From Prevotella sp. UBA6994 (GTDB taxonomy: Bacteria > Bacteroidota > Bacteroidia > Bacteroidales > Bacteroidaceae), in NCBI GenBank assembly GCA_002449845.1, contig DJXW01000033.1, forward strand, positions 1-45,182: a DNA stretch of 45,182 bases. Reading direction: 5' to 3'. Below, piece after piece: positions 15,087 through 22,549 of this stretch; the stretch's first letter is position 1, and each line of letters starts with the position of its first letter. The notes under the pieces were generated by a model, which was not told the origin of the DNA, did not search any database, and saw nothing but the letters and a program-made list of their open reading frames with translations. Position numbers and translations under genes: made by a program.

Positions 15087-16907
15087 ATGGAGAATTTCAA
15101 TCTGCAATCGCATCTTGATGCCATCTACGAGTCTTTCCCTGAGGCTACACACCAACCCATCATCGGCATTACGGCAAACTTTACGGGTGAGGATGCGGCT
15201 CTACGCAGCAAATATTACATGCAGGTGGTCGAGGCTGGAGGTACGCCTATCATCATCCCACCTGTCAACGACAAGGATGTCATCGTCAACACACTGGAGC
15301 AGATAGATGGTCTGTTGCTCTCAGGTGGCGGTGACTATAATCCTCTTTGGGCAGGCGAAGAACCTCAACCTCAATTGCAGGGCATTAACTCTGCACGCGA
15401 CTTGCCTGAGCTGCTGATTACCCAACTGGCTTTCAACAGACAGATTCCCATCTTAGGCATTTGCAGGGGAATACAAACCTTGGCAATGGTACTCGGTGGA
15501 CACGTTACCCAACATATCCAAGAGAAAAAGCCTGAGACTCCCGCTAAAAACGGAAGGGGTTCCAGTAAGGCTGCCGCCAACGCTGAACCGATTCCCTTGA
15601 TTAAGCATAGCCAAGATGCAAGTCGGGAGGAACCGTCACATAGCGTTGAAATCGTCAAAGGCTCTATATTGGGAAAGATTTACCAAAGCGAGAAAATTTT
15701 CGTCAACTCTTTCCACCATCAGGCAGTAGACAACCCTGGCAATAGATTCAAGGTAACGGCTCAGTCGCCGGATGGAGTGATAGAAGCCATCGAGAGTAGT
15801 GAACACAAGCCCATCATGGGTGTGCAATGGCACCCGGAATGGTTGGGAAGTGATGGTTGCAAATTGTTTAAATGGCTGGTTGACCAAGCCAACAATTTCC
15901 ATGTAGCCAAGAGATTGCACAAGCGAATACTCACCCTCGACACGCATTGCGACACACCGATGTTCTTCTCGCAAGACATCAACTTCAGTCATCGTGACTC
16001 ACGCATCCTCGTTGATTTGCATAAGATGACGGAAGGACACCAAGACGCGACCATCATGGTGGCTTATCTTCCCCAACCCAAGCTGGGCGAGTCGTTCTCG
16101 TCGAAAGTGTCGTTTAAGGTTGACGGACCCTTTGCTTACGCCAACCTCATCTTCGACAAGATAGAAAGCATCGTCAAGCAAAACAGCCAATACGTGAGCC
16201 TTGCCCGAACAGCTGCCGACCTCTATGAAGACAAGCGGAAAGGGCGTAAGAGTATCATGTTTGGCATTGAGAATGGCTTGGCTCTGGAACACGACATCCA
16301 AAACATCAAACACTTTGCACAAAGAGGTGTGGTCTATATCACGCTTTGTCACAATGGAGACAACGACATCTGCGACTCGGCTAAGGGATGCAACACCAAT
16401 GACGGCTTAACGCAATTTGGCGAGAAGGTGATCAAGGAGATGAACAACTGTGGCATCATGGTTGACTTGAGCCATGCTAACGAGAAGAGTTTCTACGATG
16501 CTATCGAGGCAAGCAGTATGCCCATTGTGTGCAGCCATTCCAGTTGCAGGGCTCTCTGCGACCATCCCCGTAACCTCACTGATGACCAAATGCGGGCTTT
16601 GGCTCGTAGTGGTGGAGTGGCACATATCACTCTCTACAACGGATTCCTTCGTGCCAAGGGCGAAGCAAGCATCATCGACGCTATTGCTCACTTAGAACAC
16701 GCCATTAACATCATGGGCATTGACCATGTAGGACTGGGTACGGATTTCGATGGTGACGGTGGCGTAAGCGGCATTGCCAACTCTTCTGAGCTGATTAACT
16801 TCACCTTGCACTTGCTTCGTCGGAAATTCAGCGAACGAGATATTCAAAAGATATGGGGAGGCAATTGGCTACGCATCATGACGAAAGTTCAGAACGCTAA
16901 AAGATAA
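15087..16907 (+). CDS. Fusion of a C26 gamma-glutamyl hydrolase (PuuD-like) and an M19 membrane-type dipeptidase
   Basis: One uninterrupted 606-residue frame carries two enzymes. Residues 22-270 are a class I glutamine-amidotransferase-like peptidase: GGGDYNP (80-86), nucleophile Cys126 in GICRG, and HPE at 249-251, as in gamma-glutamyl-GABA hydrolase. Residues 280-600 are a renal-dipeptidase (M19) domain with zinc ligands in DTHCD (285-289), GIENG (393-397, bridging Glu), DLSH (460-463), SHSSCR (483-488) and GTDFDG (551-556). There is no signal peptide, so it appears cytoplasmic. The pair could first remove a gamma-glutamyl group and then split the remaining dipeptide, as in gamma-glutamyl peptide or glutathione-like breakdown (inference). 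It lies between the Lrp gene and a cyclase-like gene 3 nt downstream. Confidence 0.9.
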   Translation: MENFNLQSHLDAIYESFPEATHQPIIGITANFTGEDAALRSKYYMQVVEAGGTPIIIPPVNDKDVIVNTLEQIDGLLLSGGGDYNPLWAGEEPQPQLQGINSARDLPELLITQLAFNRQIPILGICRGIQTLAMVLGGHVTQHIQEKKPETPAKNGRGSSKAAANAEPIPLIKHSQDASREEPSHSVEIVKGSILGKIYQSEKIFVNSFHHQAVDNPGNRFKVTAQSPDGVIEAIESSEHKPIMGVQWHPEWLGSDGCKLFKWLVDQANNFHVAKRLHKRILTLDTHCDTPMFFSQDINFSHRDSRILVDLHKMTEGHQDATIMVAYLPQPKLGESFSSKVSFKVDGPFAYANLIFDKIESIVKQNSQYVSLARTAADLYEDKRKGRKSIMFGIENGLALEHDIQNIKHFAQRGVVYITLCHNGDNDICDSAKGCNTNDGLTQFGEKVIKEMNNCGIMVDLSHANEKSFYDAIEASSMPIVCSHSSCRALCDHPRNLTDDQMRALARSGGVAHITLYNGFLRAKGEASIIDAIAHLEHAINIMGIDHVGLGTDFDGDGGVSGIANSSELINFTLHLLRRKFSERDIQKIWGGNWLRIMTKVQNAKR

Positions 16908-16910
16908 ACA

Positions 16911-17945
16911 ATGAAGAATAAGAAAATCAATATGAAAGTTGTCCTCGTAGCAGTGGCTCTCTTACTTGCCATCAGCATCAAACCGCTCATGAATATTTTC
17001 CATCATTCAGACGAGTCGTTTGAAGTGGAAGAGACGGTGAAGGTGGAACCAGTAGGACCAACTTTCAACGCTGACTCTGCCTACGCATTCGTGCAGGCTC
17101 AATGTGACTTCGGACCACGTGCCATGAACACGGAAGGACATGAGAAATGCCTTCAGTGGATAGTAGAGAAGTTTAAGGCTTTCGGTTGTAAGGTAACCAC
17201 GCAGAAGGCTGACTTGCAAGGCTATGATGGTACCATCCTGAAAAGCACCAACATCATGGCACAATACCAACCGCAAATCACTACACGTATCTTGCTTTGC
17301 GCTCATTGGGACAGTCGCCCTTGGGCTGACAACGATCCCGACTCTGCCAATTGGCACAAGCCGATTCTTGCCGCCAATGACGCAGCCAGCGGAGTGGGCG
17401 TGATGATGGAGATTGCTCGTCTGCTCCAACAAGAAAAAGACTTCCCGTTAGGTGTTGACTTCGTTTGCTTCGATGCAGAAGACTGGGGAACGCCACAATG
17501 GTACAATGGAAACGTAGAAGGCGAGACATGGGCACTTGGCGCTCACTATTTCTCAGAGAACTTGCCTGAAGGGTATGAAGCACGGTACGGTATTTTGCTC
17601 GACATGGTAGGCGGACAAGGTGCTAAGTTTTACCGTGAAAAAATGTCTAAGCAATATGCCAATGCCATCGTGAAGAAGGTATGGAAGGCAGCCCGACAAG
17701 TGGGATATGGTAGTTACTTCCCCAAGAGCGACGGTGGCTATATCACTGACGACCATGTGCCAGTAAACCAGAAGGCAAACATTCCCACCATTGACATCAT
17801 CCCTTATTATCCGGATTGCGCACAGAGTTCTTTTGGTCCTACGTGGCACACGCTCGACGATAATATGGAGCATATCGACAAGAATACACTGAAGGCCGTG
17901 GGACAAACACTCATCCAAGTGTTGTTCACGGAAATGGATTCGTAA
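16911..17945 (+). CDS. M28-family protein, probable glutaminyl-peptide cyclotransferase (type II QC-like)
   Basis: A 344-residue protein with an N-terminal hydrophobic anchor (about residues 9-29) placing the catalytic domain in the periplasm. Zinc-site motifs are AHWDSRPWAD (131-140), AANDAASGVGV (Asp157), FDAEDWG (187-193) and TWHTLDD (His313). The arrangement, with one Asp, one Glu and one His and a tryptophan-rich active site, resembles animal-type glutaminyl cyclases and their Bacteroidetes homologues, which turn N-terminal Gln into pyroglutamate; a plain M28 aminopeptidase is the alternative. Five predicted secreted proteins in this window have Gln at +1 after signal cleavage, which would be suitable substrates. 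It is the last gene of the Lrp operon. Confidence 0.8.
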   Translation: MKNKKINMKVVLVAVALLLAISIKPLMNIFHHSDESFEVEETVKVEPVGPTFNADSAYAFVQAQCDFGPRAMNTEGHEKCLQWIVEKFKAFGCKVTTQKADLQGYDGTILKSTNIMAQYQPQITTRILLCAHWDSRPWADNDPDSANWHKPILAANDAASGVGVMMEIARLLQQEKDFPLGVDFVCFDAEDWGTPQWYNGNVEGETWALGAHYFSENLPEGYEARYGILLDMVGGQGAKFYREKMSKQYANAIVKKVWKAARQVGYGSYFPKSDGGYITDDHVPVNQKANIPTIDIIPYYPDCAQSSFGPTWHTLDDNMEHIDKNTLKAVGQTLIQVLFTEMDS

Positions 17946-18040
17946 CATCCATGGAGGAAACGTTTGCTTATCTCTTAGTGACTACCATCATGGGAATCCT
18001 TCATCAAGAAATTACTCGGACGCAAAATGTGACAAATGAC

Positions 18041-19174
18041 TTACTTCACGTATTTCCGCTTTTCCAACCATAACTGGAAGAAGTGGTCATAGACATAGTA
18101 TTCATCGTTCTCCTTGGTCACAAAGTCTTTCTCCAACAATCCTCTGAGGGCAGAAACCGCACTACTTACCGACGGTAGCCGATATTTACGCACAAAACTG
18201 CCGCTTGTTATTCCCTTGGCTCTTCGTTCCGATGCAATAGCTAAGAACATTCCACGCTGCTTCTCAGACATTTGGCTAAATAACATCTCGTAGTATTCAG
18301 AACTTAGGTCGATGATATAGTTGATGGCATCGTCAATCATGCCGATATGGCATATACCACCATTCTCCGTAGTCAGGAACAAGACATTCATCACCCTTTG
18401 CAAACATGAGGTAACACCATCGAAACGAGAATACACCTCATGGATGACATCCTTGTCAAGAGACTTCCCGTATTGCACAAACAAACGTTCGGCAAAAATG
18501 GCATACTTGTCCTCTGGAATCGGTTTCAACCCCATCGTGATTACCGATTGGTAGAATGGACGGGAAGGCGACATGAACATCTCGAACATCAAATGTCGCT
18601 TGGAACCGGAAAAGAGGAAGGTGGCATTTGGACAACGCTGGACGTGTGTTCGCAAAGCCGCTTCAATATTTTCCCCATTAGGATAATCGACGATTTTCTG
18701 AAATTCATCAATAGCAACAAGACACGGCTTTTCAGCTGAAGACAAATAGCTGAAAATCTCGTCGAGTGTTGTAGAAGGATTCACGTAAGCCCCCATTCCT
18801 ATTCCCCATACGGGATTGCCGTTGATGTCGAATGATATCTGTTGTTGAACAGAGTGCAGACAACTATAAAAACGCTCCCATACCTTGCGCCCAAAAGGTT
18901 TCAGTTCCTCGAAAATGGCTTGTCCGAGAACATCGACGAAATCACCCAACGAGTTTGTCGCATAGATGTCAATAATGAACGTATAATACTCTCCTGCTAT
19001 GGTTGGTTGGGCAAAACAATGGTGAATCAAGTCGGTTTTCCCAAGTCGGCGCGGAGAAATAAGCGCCATGTTGTTCCCATTCGAAAGCAACTGGACTAAG
19101 TCATTGGTTTCTTTTTCCCGATCGCAGAAAAACTCAGGACCAGTATAACCTTTTGTTACAAATGGATTTACCAT
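18041..19174 (-). CDS. AAA+/STAND-type ATPase with C-terminal winged helix (archaeal ATPase_2 family)
   Basis: A 377-residue predicted cytosolic ATPase. The start MVNPFVTKGYTGPEFFCDRE is typical of this Bacteroidetes family. The P-loop is SPRRLGKTDL (40-49), a non-standard Walker A usual for the group, and the Walker B is CLVAIDEFQKI (151-161). The last 90 residues include a winged-helix-like segment (SVSSAVSALRGLLEKDFV). Close homologues are numerous in Bacteroidales genomes, often in many copies, with no agreed function. It is a single gene, convergent with the cyclase-like gene and downstream of its own -7 box. Confidence 0.88.
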   Translation of the reverse strand: MVNPFVTKGYTGPEFFCDREKETNDLVQLLSNGNNMALISPRRLGKTDLIHHCFAQPTIAGEYYTFIIDIYATNSLGDFVDVLGQAIFEELKPFGRKVWERFYSCLHSVQQQISFDINGNPVWGIGMGAYVNPSTTLDEIFSYLSSAEKPCLVAIDEFQKIVDYPNGENIEAALRTHVQRCPNATFLFSGSKRHLMFEMFMSPSRPFYQSVITMGLKPIPEDKYAIFAERLFVQYGKSLDKDVIHEVYSRFDGVTSCLQRVMNVLFLTTENGGICHIGMIDDAINYIIDLSSEYYEMLFSQMSEKQRGMFLAIASERRAKGITSGSFVRKYRLPSVSSAVSALRGLLEKDFVTKENDEYYVYDHFFQLWLEKRKYVK

Positions 19175-19197
19175 AATCTATCATTTCTATTCCGCTA

Positions 19198-19254
19198 CAA
19201 AAATAATCATTTTATTTCAATTATCAAAAAAATAATTATCAAAAGTTTGATAAT
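19198..19254 (-). promoter_or_regulatory. Promoter and nearby inverted repeat upstream of the ATPase gene
   Basis: The minus strand reads TATTTTTG at 19198-19205, fitting the -7 box with a leader of about 20 nt. Farther upstream a perfect 9-bp inverted repeat with a 2-nt spacer (ATTATCAAA at 19235-19243 and its complement at 19246-19254) sits just behind the -33 region and may be a regulator site. Confidence 0.45.
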
Positions 19255-19345
19255 CATAATTAGGATAAATTCTTTAAGTTTCGCATTTGCTCAACTTCCT
19301 TGTAGTTGAGGAGTTTCAAGAAGTTAAGAAGTAAAGATAAAACAA

Positions 19346-19392
19346 GCAATTCACCAAAATGCCCGGTAAAACCGCTCATTTTGGTGAATTGC
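19346..19392 (-). terminator. Strong hairpin terminator of the GH2 gene
   Basis: A perfect 16-bp inverted repeat (GCAATTCACCAAAATG at 19346-19361, complement at 19377-19392) has a nested CGGT-AAA-ACCG in its loop. On the minus strand it is followed by TTGTTTTATCTTT. It lies about 65 nt beyond the beta-galactosidase stop codon. Confidence 0.75.
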
Positions 19393-19458
19393 TAATTATT
19401 AATTATGAATTGTGAATTATTAATTATGAATTGTGAATTGTGAATTGTAAATTGTAAA
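19393..19458. repeat. AT-rich AATTGTGAATT micro-repeats abutting a stop codon
   Basis: Words such as AATTATTAATTATG, AATTGTGAATT and AATTGTAAATT repeat irregularly between the terminator hairpin and the stop codon of the GH2 gene. They resemble the tract at 1431-1574. Confidence 0.75.
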
Positions 19459-21789
19459 TTACTTTCCCTGAATCACCACTTTTCCACTCTTCAATCCATC
19501 TCCGCCAACAACCACTTCAATCTTTCCAGCCTTGTTGGTACTCTTCACGACAAGCAGCGCCCTACCCTTCCAGGCATGATGCGTGTTGTCGGTGTATCCA
19601 TCCAAATCCTTAGGATCAGCATTTCCGAATCCCACGATGGTTCCCGCACCCTTCACGGTAGCGGTCAACAAATTATTCGCAACGGGATTTTTCACGCCGT
19701 TCTCATCCAATAATTCTACAGTGATATAAACCAAGTCCTGTCCATCCGCTTTCATTTGCTGACGGTCGGCAGTCAATCGAACACTCTTCGCCTCGTTGGC
19801 GGTCTTCAGCGTCACACTCTCCTTCTCCTGTCCGTTCTCAACGCCAACGGCGCGCAACGTACCAGGTTGGTAAGCCAACGTAAATGTCGCCTTGTTCTCT
19901 GCCACCGCCTTCTCGCCAATGAGCTGGTCGTTCAGGTAGAGTCTCACGTTGGGATAGTGGGCATACACCTCCACATCCACGTTCTTCCCTTCATGTCCTT
20001 TCCAGTTCCAGCACTCAAACGTGGGCCATGTGCTCCATTGTGACTCGTGCACTTTCCCCACATATCCGTCGGGCTCTCTCACCGCCATATACAAATGCTC
20101 ACCATCGCGGTTGTAGAGCATCGAACGGTAATGACTAATCGGCTTTCTCAATCCCGTCAGGTCGATATCTCCGCAATAAGCAGCGTGCCAGGGGAACATC
20201 GGACGTTGATAGAACTCCCCAGGCGTGTCTCCGTCATACCACCATCTGCCAATACCCGACTCACCCACATAGTCGATGGCGGTCCAAACAAAATCGCCTA
20301 TCACATACGAGTGGTCCATCACCTGTCGGTAATTGCGCCAAGCGTCGCGCGGATAGCTCTCCGTCTGCATCATCACACGCTGGGGCACTCTCCGATGGTC
20401 ACTTTCCGACATCATGATCATATAGTTGTAACCCACGATATCGTGCTCTGCTGCCAATGGGTCGTAGATATCCCAATCCCTGTCCCAAGCACACAAGGCT
20501 GATGTCACCGGTCTTCTTCCTTCGTCCCATTGCCTACAGAACGTAGCCATGTTATGGGCGGTCTTCACCACCTCGATTTTCTTGCGTTCAATCACCTCGT
20601 TGCCAATAGACCAACAAAAAATGCTGGGATGGTTGCGGTCGCGAGCCACCAATGCCTTGAGGTCTTCCTGCCACCATTGGTCAATCAGCAAGTGATAGTC
20701 GTATGGGTTCTTTTGTTCTCTCCATCCGTCAAATGCCTCGTCAATCACCAACAATCCTAACTCGTCGCAAGCCTTCAGGAATGTTTCCGAAGGATGGTTG
20801 TGCGATGTGCGCACGGCATTGAATCCTGCTTCCTTCATCAGAATCACCTTCCGGTATTCCGCACGGTCGTAGGCGGCAGCGCCCAAGATACCGTTGTCGT
20901 GGTGGATACATCCACCGTTCAACACCATCGGCTTACCGTTCAACCTGAATCCCTTCTCCGCATCATAGGCGATGGTTCTGAAGCCTGTGACGTTCGTTAC
21001 TTCATCTATCACCTTTCCGTCAACTATCAACTGTGATTTCACGGTGTAGAGAGTAGGACTTGTTGGCGACCATAGCCGTGGAGCTTTCACGGTCATGGTC
21101 TGACTCATGTTGACTCCCTCTGTCGTAGCTATGATATTTCCCTGTGCATCACAGAGCGTATGTTTGATCTGCGGCTTCATGCCCTTTTGTACCTCATCTG
21201 TATAAGGAGCATCTATGCACATCTGCCATGTGTTATCTTCCTCTTGGTTGGCGCGGATATAAACGCCCCATTCGTCGAAGTGCAACTTATCGGTTGTCAG
21301 CAACCACACATGGCGATAGATACCCGAACCACTATACCATCGGCAGTTTTTCTGCTTACTGTTATCCACTCTCACCTCCACCTCGTTCTTTCCTATAATA
21401 ATATAAGGTGTGGCATCTACGAAGAATGACGAATAGCCATACGGGTGTCCACCCGCACGCTTGCCATTTACATACACCTCTGAGTTCATGTAAACACCCT
21501 CAAAGTAGAAGCGTACTTGCTTGTTCTTATAGTCCTTACCCAAAGTGAAGGTTTTCTTATACCATCCTTTCCCCGTAGGCAGATAACCTCCGTCATTACC
21601 CGCTGGTGCATCCTTATCAAAGTCTCCTTCTATGCTCCAGTCGTGTGGTAGGTTCACCGTACGCCACTGGGTACTGTCATTCAGTGCGAACTGCCATTGG
21701 GCATCAAACAACTGTTTGCGTGCGATACCCTTGGCTTCAATGCTCGTTGTCAACAACAAGACCAATAAAACAAAACCAAATCTTTTCAT
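19459..21789 (-). CDS. Glycoside hydrolase family 2 beta-galactosidase, secreted
   Basis: Predicted to hydrolyse terminal beta-galactosides or related sugars of plant polysaccharides in the envelope. The 776-residue protein has a signal peptide ending SIEA, then the sugar-binding jelly-roll domain (LPHDWSIEGDF, GWYKKTF, YFEGVYMNSEVYVNGK), an immunoglobulin-like domain, and the catalytic barrel with acid/base Glu398 in SIGNE and a likely nucleophile Glu477 in QTES. The C-terminal 150 residues hold DUF4982-like and invasin-like beta domains (VYITVELLDENGVKNPVANN), a common Bacteroidetes GH2 architecture. The gene starts 14 nt after a DUF4294 gene, so the two are probably co-transcribed. Exact substrate is not determinable here. 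Confidence 0.9.
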   Translation of the reverse strand: MKRFGFVLLVLLLTTSIEAKGIARKQLFDAQWQFALNDSTQWRTVNLPHDWSIEGDFDKDAPAGNDGGYLPTGKGWYKKTFTLGKDYKNKQVRFYFEGVYMNSEVYVNGKRAGGHPYGYSSFFVDATPYIIIGKNEVEVRVDNSKQKNCRWYSGSGIYRHVWLLTTDKLHFDEWGVYIRANQEEDNTWQMCIDAPYTDEVQKGMKPQIKHTLCDAQGNIIATTEGVNMSQTMTVKAPRLWSPTSPTLYTVKSQLIVDGKVIDEVTNVTGFRTIAYDAEKGFRLNGKPMVLNGGCIHHDNGILGAAAYDRAEYRKVILMKEAGFNAVRTSHNHPSETFLKACDELGLLVIDEAFDGWREQKNPYDYHLLIDQWWQEDLKALVARDRNHPSIFCWSIGNEVIERKKIEVVKTAHNMATFCRQWDEGRRPVTSALCAWDRDWDIYDPLAAEHDIVGYNYMIMMSESDHRRVPQRVMMQTESYPRDAWRNYRQVMDHSYVIGDFVWTAIDYVGESGIGRWWYDGDTPGEFYQRPMFPWHAAYCGDIDLTGLRKPISHYRSMLYNRDGEHLYMAVREPDGYVGKVHESQWSTWPTFECWNWKGHEGKNVDVEVYAHYPNVRLYLNDQLIGEKAVAENKATFTLAYQPGTLRAVGVENGQEKESVTLKTANEAKSVRLTADRQQMKADGQDLVYITVELLDENGVKNPVANNLLTATVKGAGTIVGFGNADPKDLDGYTDNTHHAWKGRALLVVKSTNKAGKIEVVVGGDGLKSGKVVIQGK

Positions 21790-21803
21790 AATCTATCTAC
21801 TTA

Positions 21804-22448
21804 TTATATCTGTCCTGATTCCACCATCAATACAATCTTCTCCGTGGCACTATCTACGCCCTCTGGATCGTATTTCTTGGTAAGGCTCGCTCCGTATGCC
21901 CAAGCAAATGCTTGCCAGAAGCCTGCTCGGATAGGACCAAGGAAAGCCTGTATCAATTGGTATGAGGAAGAATTGCACTCCCGATACACCAACTTGATCA
22001 ATAGCTTTCCCTGCGCAAAGGTCAACTTCTTCATGCGGGGCGTATATTCCTTCTTGATGCTCTGCTCCACCAATTTCAAGTGTGCATCTCGCGCCTTTTT
22101 GTCGGGAAGCGTTTGTAAATACTCATACGTCTCAATGATCAGGGCATTGCATTCCTTGGCAATGGGCAATACCTTCTTCACGTTACGCACCAAACGGTTG
22201 TAAGCCATCTGCTGCTTCTCGTTCTTAAACACTGGTTTGGGATAAACATACACTTTGTTGAGCTCCATGTATAGGATGCTGTCACCATCGTTGAGCACCT
22301 TTCCTACCTTCACCGTCGGAGAGAACGTAGGAGAGTTCATGTCCACCTCTTTGTCTTCGGGGTTTACACGCTGACGCTCTACCTGTGCGCTCATGGACAA
22401 CGACAACAATAGCAGCAACAATGGCAATATGGTTTTCTTATATTTCAT
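21804..22448 (-). CDS. DUF4294 secreted protein
   Basis: I placed the start at ATG 22446-22448, giving MKYKKTILPLLLLLLSLSMSAQ, a signal peptide cleaved before Gln22; the longer frame upstream includes the promoter. The remaining 190 residues match the DUF4294 style: YMELNKVYVYP, a helical YNRLVRNVKKVLPIAKECN region, FAQGKLLIKLVYRECN and an ending rich in aromatics (GFWQAFAWAYGASL). Function is unknown; the family is widespread and usually chromosomal in Bacteroidetes. It precedes the GH2 gene by 14 nt. Confidence 0.88.
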   Translation of the reverse strand: MKYKKTILPLLLLLLSLSMSAQVERQRVNPEDKEVDMNSPTFSPTVKVGKVLNDGDSILYMELNKVYVYPKPVFKNEKQQMAYNRLVRNVKKVLPIAKECNALIIETYEYLQTLPDKKARDAHLKLVEQSIKKEYTPRMKKLTFAQGKLLIKLVYRECNSSSYQLIQAFLGPIRAGFWQAFAWAYGASLTKKYDPEGVDSATEKIVLMVESGQI

Positions 22449-22456
22449 TGATGCGA

Positions 22457-22464
22457 CAAAAATA
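22457..22464 (-). promoter_or_regulatory. -7 element of the DUF4294-GH2 operon, very short leader
   Basis: The minus strand reads TATTTTTG only 8 nt before the DUF4294 start codon. If used, the transcript would start at or within a few bases of the ATG and be almost leaderless. Confidence 0.45.
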
Positions 22465-22503
22465 AGTATATTTTCCCACAATGGAAAATATTTTTATCAT
22501 TTA

Positions 22504-22535
22504 TTTGCTTTATTAATAATTCCTTACTACCTTTG
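22504..22535 (+). promoter_or_regulatory. Promoter of the helix-hairpin-helix protein gene
   Basis: TTTG at 22504-22507 and TACCTTTG at 22528-22535 are separated by 20 nt, a full match to the Bacteroidetes pattern. The start codon follows 15 nt later, so the leader is very short. It is divergent from the DUF4294 promoter. Confidence 0.65.
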
Positions 22536-22549
22536 TCGCAAATAATACT

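Noticed and set aside
15087..16907. C26-M19 fusion as an artefact of a missed stop or frameshift
   Set aside because: The frame is continuous with a short linker and both domains are complete, so a real fusion is the simpler reading.
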